DNA of 64,000 nt from Lampris incognitus (taxonomy: Eukaryota; Chordata; Actinopteri; Lampriformes; Lampridae), in contig NC_079212.1 of the NCBI RefSeq assembly GCF_029633865.1, positions 146,097,992-146,161,991 on the forward strand. Direction: 5' to 3'. Shown one piece after another: positions 56,890 through 64,000 of the stretch. Position 1 is the first letter of the stretch. Each line of letters starts with the position of its first letter. A program made the translations under genes and the position numbers. The notes below the pieces were generated by a model, which searched no databases, had not been told where the DNA came from, and saw nothing but the letters and a program-made list of their open reading frames with translations.

Positions 56890-57790
56890 CTGTAGCAGCG
56901 TTGCTCGCCACGTCGTGACGTCACCGCGCAGCTACTGACGTCGTCTAACGGAGTTCACGCCGCATGACACCGGACACGGTGTCGCACCACCATGACAAGC
57001 CTGGAGAGGGCGCTGTAGCGCTCACCGCTACCACAATAACACGCTTCCAAACGCGCAGCTGGGCGCTGCTTTACTTGCGGCTGCCGTCGGCCGCAGCCAC
57101 GCCGCCATTAACCCCGACTCTCTCCACACAGACCCGACCCACTAAACCCTGACCAGGCAAGAGTGTACCGCCCCCCGCCCGCCCGCCCGGAACTGCAGAA
57201 CCTCTTCCTCAACTATGCACCACTAACACAACCCCCTCCCCCCTACTGAAGTCCTTCACCCCGGGGACAACGTCTCCCCGGCCCGCTCCTGCCGTCCGCG
57301 TCCTCGTCGTAGTCCACACAGGCTTGTACGGACCGAGACGTCGGCGAGACTTTGGGTTCGACGTGCAGTTGAAGTCGGTAGAGACTCTGCTCGGTTCGGA
57401 GGTTCGGGAGAGGAGTCGGGCCCTGCTGCTGCTGCTGCACGTGAGCAGTGAGTGGGCGCGGGAAACCAAACAAAACAAAACCAGAAAAGGCACGAGACGG
57501 CGGAACCGACGCTTACCGGTCCGCGGCGCCATCTTGATGACGCATCACGCGAGGGCGTCTGTGGCGCGTAGTGAGAAACCGGAAACAGTCCACAGAGTGA
57601 CCGGAAGAGCCAGGGAGGGCCGTGGGAACGTGATTTCCTCCGGTCTTTCCTTTGTCTCACTGGTCGCTGTTCTTTCTTCGCCTGGGCTGTGGGCGGGCCC
57701 GGCATACAACACAGGGGCCTGTGTGGCGGACTAGTCGGGTCTAGCGGTTCCGGGTTACGCACGCAGTACTAGTCCGAACCTGCAGTGTGT
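56890..57790. promoter_or_regulatory. CpG-rich region, possible promoter
   Basis: High CpG density over about 800 bp, with GC boxes and GATGACGCATCA (ATF/AP-1-like) at 57535-57546. It suggests a CpG-island promoter for a minus-strand transcript beginning near 57560. Based on composition only. Confidence 0.4.
57517..57532 (-). CDS. Possible first coding exon of unidentified minus-strand gene
   Basis: Minus strand AAGATGGCGCCGCGGACCG|GTAAGC: an ATG in the common housekeeping context AAGATGGCG, 16 coding bases, then a strong donor. A possible acceptor (ACGTGCAG, about 57432) opens 60 further codons before a stop. No family identified; the rest may lie outside this stretch. Confidence 0.3.
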
Positions 57791-58139
57791 AGGAGGATGA
57801 AAAACGAGGCAAGAAACAGAAAGGAGGACTGGCTTCCAAGACTAGAGAAGCAGCCGGGAGGTGGGCTAGCAGCTAGCTTACCCAGGTAGCAGGCTAGCAG
57901 TTAGCAGGTCCCTCCCCCCGACAAGGCCTCGGCCATGTGGGTCTCAGTTCCCCTAAGCGGCGGACTCCGTCTTGGTAGGCTAGTTCAGATTAGGGTGACG
58001 GTGTTGAACTGGATAGGTGTGGACTTGTAAAGGTGTGGACTTGCAGCGTCCTGGACAGCGTGTTCAAAATGGCGCCCCCCCATGGCGGATCCTTTTCTTT
58101 TTTTAAATATACCTTTATTCAACAAGACAATGTACATAA

Positions 58140-58265
58140 CATCCATCCATTATCCGACCCGCTTCCCCTGCTCCCAGGGTGGCGGGGACGCTGCGGCCTA
58201 TCCCAGCAGCGGCCACTAGGCGGCAGGCGGGGGACACCCGGGACAGGCCGCCAGGCCATCACAGA
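58140..58265 (+). repeat. Composite interspersed repeat, 5' half
   Basis: CATCCATCCATTATCCGACC to GGACAGGCCGCCAGGCCATC, matching 18760-18905 and the left half of 54365-54790. Confidence 0.7.
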
Positions 58266-59420
58266 TGTACGGAACATGTCAGGTACAAAGAACAAAACAA
58301 AAACCACACAATGGAGAGCTGATAACAACAACAAAAACATAAAATACCAACATATATGAGATGTCATTATAGTAACAACACAAAAATAAATAAATAAAAT
58401 AAAAATCTTAAACTAAACAAATCCAAAAAAGAAAAATAAATCATTTGACACCAGGGGGTTTCATCAAACATGTTTCTGTAACATTCTCAGAACCGGTTTC
58501 AACACAAATGACAAGAAATGTAAGAACAGACGTATCCGTCAAATGTTTCACAGTAAAAACCAAATCACTGGGACGCACACGTGGAAGAAAATAACCGGCA
58601 AAACCACGGACATGGCTTTTACCTTATCAGCTTTGTATTCCTAACCAAGTCAAAGAAGTTCGTTTTAAAACCTTACCCAAACTCTGTCCAGTGAACTCTA
58701 TAACCTGCAGATCTGTGGATGCTGATGACTGTCACAGCCTCTCGCCCTTGACATCAAAGCGATCGCCCTTGACACCTGCTACGCCAGCTGACACCTGCTA
58801 CACCACCAGCTGACACCTGCTACGCCAGCTGACACCTGCTACACCACCAGCTGACACCTGCTGACCCCCCCTTCACCCCGACAATCGCCCTCACCCTTAA
58901 AAGGCCTCCACTGTGGACCAGTCTTCGATGGAACGTCGCCATTCATGGACTTCTGCCTGCCTGCCTACCTGCCACAGAGCCACCTCCTGCTCTACCCCCG
59001 AGATCGGTCACTTCAATAAAGACTGGATTCTTCCCTTACCTAGTTGTCCCGTCTGCTTTTGGGTTCTTTCCCGGTACGTGACAGTAACTTGTTCTTTTGG
59101 TGGACCTGCTGATGAAACGTGGGTCCATTAATTCTCTCAGTGTAGAATAACAACGAAATGTTGGTCTGATTTAAATTCCCATGTTTCCAATATCACTGAT
59201 GTTACTCGTTGCTTTACTCTTAAAGATATAATCTGTTACCATGACAACATGAGTAACAAATCTCTGAAATATGTTGTTATTTTTTCATCTTAATGGGAAA
59301 ATTCTTTATTCATAAACAGGTTTGTAGGTTCACGACCATTCTTCCCTCTTCTCTGACTGGATTTAACTCGGTGCTTCACTCTCTCGCGCTCACACAGCAG
59401 CAAACGCACCAGGCTCCTAC
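58266..59420. other. Unassigned sequence with a short minisatellite
   Basis: 58783-58862 repeats GCTGACACCTGCTACGCCA / GCTGACACCTGCTACACCACCA. 58895-59030 resembles the end of an unknown repeat. No gene recognised. Confidence 0.4.
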
Positions 59421-59430
59421 GTGCCTCGGA

Positions 59431-59745
59431 GTGACGTCATCTTATACTACGCGCCTCACAGTGACGCCATCTTACATTACGAGCCTCGCAGTGACGTCAT
59501 CTTATACTACGCCCCTCAATGTGACGTCATCTTATACTACGCGCCTCGCAGTGACGTCATCTTATACTACGCGCCTCGCAGTGACGTCATCTTATACTAC
59601 GCGCCTCACAGTGACGTCATCTTATACTACGCGCCTCACAGTGACGTCATCTTATACTACGCGCCTCACAGTGACGCCATCTTACATTACGAGCCTCGCA
59701 GTGACGTCATCTTATACTACGCCCCTCAATGTGACGTCATCTCAT
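59431..59745. repeat. 30-bp minisatellite with CRE octamer in 9 of 11 units
   Basis: Eleven units in exact 30-bp register (GTGACGTCATCTTATACTAC plus GCGCCTCGCA). TGACGTCA is intact in nine; units at 59461 and 59671 read TGACGCCA. The block 59431-59530 recurs at 59641-59740, a seven-unit higher-order period of 210 bp. Confidence 0.95.
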
Positions 59746-60235
59746 ACACGCTGCTTAACCACGCCTCCAATCACCTCTCAACGAAAACCAGTCCAAGCAC
59801 GGAGGAAAAGGATGGGAAAGGCAACTATAACCCCGTCACTTCTAACAATGTGTATGTCGACGTGTCCTAGACCGAGTTAATCTGCACGTGGAGCTCAGGT
59901 TCTCCACCTGCAAACACAATCTTTATTAATTATCAAGAACCGCTGATAATAACGCCGTCCTCTGGATGATCTGTGGGGTGACGAGCCCAGCGTTTTTGTT
60001 ACACAATGATAGCCTCCATCTGTCCCCCTCCTCACCATGTTCCATATTCCTTTTTTTCTTTTGACTTTTCATTGATTTGTGTTGTATCAAAGTTTAGGTG
60101 GTGTTCAGTGGGACGGGACATGATGCACTGCTAGGAATCCTGGTCTGTAGCGCTCATTTAAACAAAACAACTTGCCTGCTTTCCAGCCATCTACGGAAAC
60201 GCAGTCGGCTCCCCAAGACCAAATCTAGCTGTCAC

Positions 60236-60610
60236 TGTAACGACCACGGATTGGTAGACCTCGCTAGCCCTTGGCTAACGAGTCGGGCCCTTTAGTCGAC
60301 TGGCTAACGTAGTCGTTCGGGTTCTCGTCCCGGCTGCGGCGGTCCCCGGCTACCCCCTGAATTCTCGCTACATGGGTGCCAGAAGTGGGATGGTGAGGCC
60401 ATCAAAGCACGTGCGTCCAGAGGCTTGAGGGACCTGGTATGCTGGGAGGGGGCTAGTGTAATGACCACGAATGAGTAGAGTCGCTAGCCCTTAGCTAACG
60501 GGTCGGACCCTTTAGTCGACTGGTTAACGTAGTCGCCCGTGGTGCGGGCGGGCAGGCCGGATTCGCGTCCCGGCTGCAGCAGTTCCCGGTTGCCCCCTAA
60601 ATTTGCTACA
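60236..60610 (+). mobile_element. Miniature LTR element (TRIM-like), complete, 375 bp
   Basis: 5' LTR 60236-60372 (TGTAACGACCACGG to CTCGCTACA). Primer site TGGGTGCCAGAAGTGGGAT at 60373-60391. Internal segment of 84 bp ends in polypurine GGGAGGGGG (60444-60452) and CTAG. 3' LTR 60457-60610 (TGTAATGACCACG to TTTGCTACA). TCAC flanks both sides (60232-60235, 60611-60614). In the 3' LTR a perfect anticodon-arm-like hairpin CGCCC-GTGGTGC-GGGCG (60534-60550) lies between an A-box-like TAGTCGACTGG (60513-60523) and a B-box-like GGATTCGCGTCC (60559-60570). No coding capacity. Confidence 0.82.
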
Positions 60611-60946
60611 TCACAAACACATAGGCCGTCAAAAATGTGTTTCACTGTGGTCAATGAAAAGGGTGACTTCTTAGGCTCATGGCTATCTGCCACTAATGGC
60701 TGCTTTCATTTTGGAACACCACCCCTCAGAGAATTCAACAAGCCCATGTTAAAAATCTGAATAAAATTTTATGACTTGGAATGAAAACCTTTTTTTCCCG
60801 CAGTAAAGCTCAACAAATAAGACGTAGTACATCCAGTTCAGGGCAGACCGCCGAGGTGTTTTCTGTGTAAACATATTTTAAACTGTATTTGACTCAGTGG
60901 CAGGTGAGTCATTTCAACAACGGCAAATCTCCCTCTCCCCCTTTAA

Positions 60947-60950
<4 letters not shown>

Positions 60951-61002
<52 letters not shown>
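60951..61002. repeat. (CA)n microsatellite
   Basis: About 26 CA units. Confidence 0.95.
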
Positions 61003-61004
<2 letters not shown>

Positions 61005-61924
61005 GAGGAATCTCACACACTCTAGGGAGTAGAATTCCTGCCCATGTGTCCAAACAATGTTGCTGACAAAACGAAGCTGCAGCCCGGCCATCATCTCACA
61101 CAGAAACAGCTTCCTTAAGTAAATCAGAGCTGCTATTTCTGGACTTGGCTCGCGGTGAAAATAAACCTCTGAAAAAATGATTTGGCAGGTAAACTTTGGA
61201 ATATTGGCCGGCTTTGGTCAGGAGAGACCAGGCCGGGACAAAGTGAGGATATGCTGACTCCACATGAGAAAACCTATTTAATCACAATTATCTGAATGCC
61301 CCCCCAACCCCCCCCCCAAACAGCTATTTTTAAATGCCACACCTCCTCTCCGTCCTCCCTCCTTCTTTCATCCTCCATCCCTCAATCCTCCTGCAAAGAA
61401 GACGAGCTTATCGCAGCATTTCATTCTGTTTTAAGCCTCATGGTACTTATTTTAAGATATGACTTATTCTCACCTGACTGACGGATCATCTTTGTAGGAA
61501 AGTGTACTTGTTTTAGGGTTAGAGCTAGGATTATAAGACTTCTTAAAATAAGAACTTTGAATTGAGACATTTTTTCTCAAGTAAATTCCTTGAAACAAGT
61601 CTTAAAATCGTGAAACAAGTCCTCTTTACTGCAAAAAACAATATTATGTCAGTGAGATAAGACAATTTTGCCAGCAACAGCCTGAAAGAAACATTATGAG
61701 ACTTAAGACAGGATCAAATTCCTTGATAAAACTGTTTTGGTTTTTTTTGTGCAGATTTTCCTCCTCCTTCAGAGATATTTGCCTGGCACTCCTCCCACTA
61801 TTCCCCCTTCCTGTTCTTCCCCCTCCCCTCCTGGCCCTCCTTTTTTTTCCCAGATAACCACTTCTGTCAAAACTTCTCCTCCCTCCTGAACATCAGAGAA
61901 TGCGGCATGCGGCCAGGCTAGATT

Positions 61925-61980
<56 letters not shown>

Positions 61981-62180
61981 GTTGACTTTTAAAATAACTA
62001 CATTGCATTATAAAAATCATCCATTCCCATCATGTCAACGTAAACTGGCAAACTAAAAACCAATAAAATCTCAGGCATCCAGGCATCGTTACTGTGGCTC
62101 CATCAAATTACACACAAAAAACCCCTCCCCTGTCACATACACTCCCACATCCACCACACACCCACACACACACACACATC
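61005..62180. other. Unassigned sequence
   Basis: AT-rich, no gene or repeat family recognised apart from microsatellites. Confidence 0.4.
61929..61978. repeat. (GA)n microsatellite
   Basis: About 25 GA units. Confidence 0.95.
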
Positions 62181-63345
62181 ACCATCTCATCTCATCATCA
62201 GCCGCTTCTCCGGGGTCGGGTCACGGTGACAGCAAGCTAAGTAGGGGGATCCCGAGACGTTCCCAGGCCAGATTGGACATGTAGTCCCTCCAGCGAGTTC
62301 TGGGTCTACCCCGGGATCTCCTCCCAGTTGGACGTGCCCAGAAAACCTCCAAAGGAAGGCGCCCAGGATGCATCCTAATCAGATGCCCGAACCATCTCAA
62401 CTGGCTCCTTTCGACACGAAGGAGGAGCGGCTCTACTCCGAGCTCCCTCTGGATGTCCGAGCTCCTCACCGTATCTCTAAGACTGAGCCCAGACACCCTA
62501 CGGAGGAAACTCATTTCAGTCACTTGTATCCACTATCTCACCTTTTCGATCACTACCCAATGCTCATGACCATAGGTGAGAGCTGGAACAAAGATTGACT
62601 GGTAAATTAAGAGCTTTGCCTTGTGGCTCAGCTCCCTCTTCACCACAGTGGTCTGGTACAACGTCCACATTACTGCTGATGCTGCACAAAATCCGCCTGT
62701 CAATCTCCCGTTCCATCCTACCCTCACTCGTCAACAACACCCCGAGATACTTGAACTTCTTCACTTGAGGCAACAACTCATTCCCAACCCGGAGGGAGCA
62801 AGCCACCATTTTCCAGCAGAGAACCAAGGCCCCAGATTTGGAGGTGCTGACTCTCATCCCGGCCATTTCACACTCAGCTGCAAACCGCCCCAGTGCGCAC
62901 TGGAGGTCGCGTTCTGATGAAGTCAACAAAACCACATCATCTGCGAAGAGCAGAGATGCAATTCTGAGGTTCTCAAAACGGACACCCTCCTCATCTTGGC
63001 TGCGCCTTGAGATCCTGTCCATGAATATCACAAACACAACCGGAGACAAGGGGCAACCTTGATGGAGTCTGACATCCACCGAAAACTTGTTTGACTTTGT
63101 GCCAAGAATACGGATACAGCTCTCACTTTGGTTATACAAGGACCGGACTGCTTGTAGCAACTGCCCTGGTGCCCCATACTCCCATAGTACACCCCACAGA
63201 GTGCCCTTGGGTACACGGTCGTAAGCTTTCTTCAAGTCCACAAAAAACATGAAGACTGACTGGTCAAACTCCCAAACTCCCTCAGCACTTCCGCAAGGGT
63301 AAAGAGTTGGTCTTTTGTTCCACGGCCAGGACGGAATCCTGTCTT
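62181..63345 (-). mobile_element. Rex3-like LINE with RT domain
   Basis: Longest Rex3 copy here. Minus-strand frame 63250-62564 encodes FFVDLKKAYDRVPKGTLW, LHQGCPLSPVVFVIFMDRI, ASLLFADDVVLLTSS (RT palm FADD) and QVKKFKYLGVLLTSEGRM. After frameshifts, 62523-62221 encodes [39 protein letters not shown] and [17 protein letters not shown]. Tail GATGATGAGATGAGATGG ends at 62181. 5' end near 63345 is frameshifted. Inactive. Confidence 0.92.
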
Positions 63346-63349
63346 ATCC

Positions 63350-64000
63350 CCCACAGAGCCCTGAAAGAGTCCAGATTACTGGTCAGAGTGTAGAAAGCTC
63401 TATCTTCAAATGAGCTGCCACCAAACCCTTCATACTCTGCACTACATCAGTCCAGCCCTGACCTAACATCTTATTCTCCCTGGTCTTCCAGATCGCTAGC
63501 TTAGCAGTTCCAAACAAAAAATTTACTAGGAACAGAAGCAGTATTCTTCTTACTGCGTATTTAGACCCAAAAACAAACAAAGAGACAGAGAATTCCTCTC
63601 CCAAAGCTTCTACCCATTCCTGCCAAATAATCCCACTAATCCAGGGCAAAAGACCAGTAAATGCTCTGTTTCTCTTTGTGTACAGAAAGGATAGTCCTCC
63701 CCAGTGCTTGGATCCAGATGAGCTCTGTGTCTGTTCGTAGGTATTGATCCATGTATAATCCTCCACTGGAGATCAGCCACCTGTTTCTCAACAGGAGATT
63801 TATACAGGACCTTCCACCTGCCTTTAGGGGTACAGTCTGAAGCAAAATCCTCAGTCTAACTCGACTCCTTGACTTCAGCCAGAGAGTGAAGGTTGAGTAC
63901 CTTCACACAGCTGTGATAAAACTGCTTCTTCCCACAAGAGCTGAAACTACCCAGCACTGGGTAGCAGTCCGCCCCCCCCCCTGTGCCACGCCTCAAGTGC
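63350..64000 (-). mobile_element. Tx1-like L1 LINE, ORF2 C-terminus (continues beyond window)
   Basis: Minus-strand frames give PLKAGGRSCINLLLRNRWL and IHGS-type reading at 63840-63700. They continue to LPWISGIIWQEWVEALGEEF, FSVSLFVFGSKYA and LLFLVNFLFGTAKLAIWKTR, then LGQGWTDVVQSMKGLVAAHL. The VNF..G.AK.AIWK block is typical of the end of fish Tx1/L1-clade ORF2. Frameshifted; cut by the window edge. Confidence 0.8.

Noticed and set aside
59431..59745. CRISPR-like direct repeat array
   Set aside because: Units are contiguous with no unique spacers, the genome is eukaryotic, and there are no cas genes.

Overview
The window reads as a teleost (ray-finned fish) nuclear genome. It has one vertebrate gene split by ordinary GT-AG introns, abundant microsatellites and minisatellites, and a dense, nested load of fish repeats: Rex3-like RTE, L2-like, L1/Tx1-like, hAT, Tc1, Penelope/GIY-YIG, 5S-derived SINE3, tRNA-derived SINEs and MITEs. 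Nothing bacterial was seen.

The one gene I can identify firmly is terf2ip, encoding the shelterin protein RAP1. It lies on the minus strand at 11861-33002. Eight coding exons join in phase to 1881 nt (626 aa plus stop): BRCT (exons 1-2), Myb (exon 3), a long acidic disordered middle (exons 4-7) and the C-terminal RCT domain (exons 7-8). A poly(A) signal lies at 10985-10990, and a possible non-coding promoter exon lies at about 35266-35350. Intron 1 (7.4 kb) holds a stack of nested retroelements.

Layout: 1-2190 is unassigned. 2199-2848 is a Rex3 copy with an 11-bp target duplication. 3192-3817 is a miniature LTR element in LTR-int-LTR-int-LTR form. 5045-6757 is L1, truncated into a hAT transposase relic (6758-9746) that a MITE also interrupts. 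10985-33002 is the terf2ip transcription unit, with a Penelope-like relic, MITEs, SINEs and LINEs in its introns. 33200-36800 holds a nested MITE/RTE and a 30-bp minisatellite. 37101-38297 is a Tc1 fold-back element. 40470-41235, 44778-45789 and 50353-51968 are large minisatellites. 41950-44460 and 52010-52727 are L2-like fragments. 53280-59000 is mostly unassigned, with a CpG-rich stretch near 57.0-57.8 kb. 59431-59740 is a 30-bp minisatellite carrying the CRE octamer. 60236-60610 is a second complete miniature LTR element. 62181-63345 is Rex3 and 63350-64000 is a Tx1-like L1.

The strongest candidate for something undescribed is a family of tiny LTR retroelements (TRIM-like, at least seven copies). 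The LTRs (about 117-154 bp) contain a tRNA-like segment with Pol III A-box and B-box-like motifs. The internal part is only 84-103 bp and consists of a tRNA-Leu-type primer binding site and a polypurine tract. Two subfamilies carry primer sites matching different tRNA-Leu isoacceptors (as I recall those tRNAs), and both complete copies are flanked by 4-bp direct repeats.
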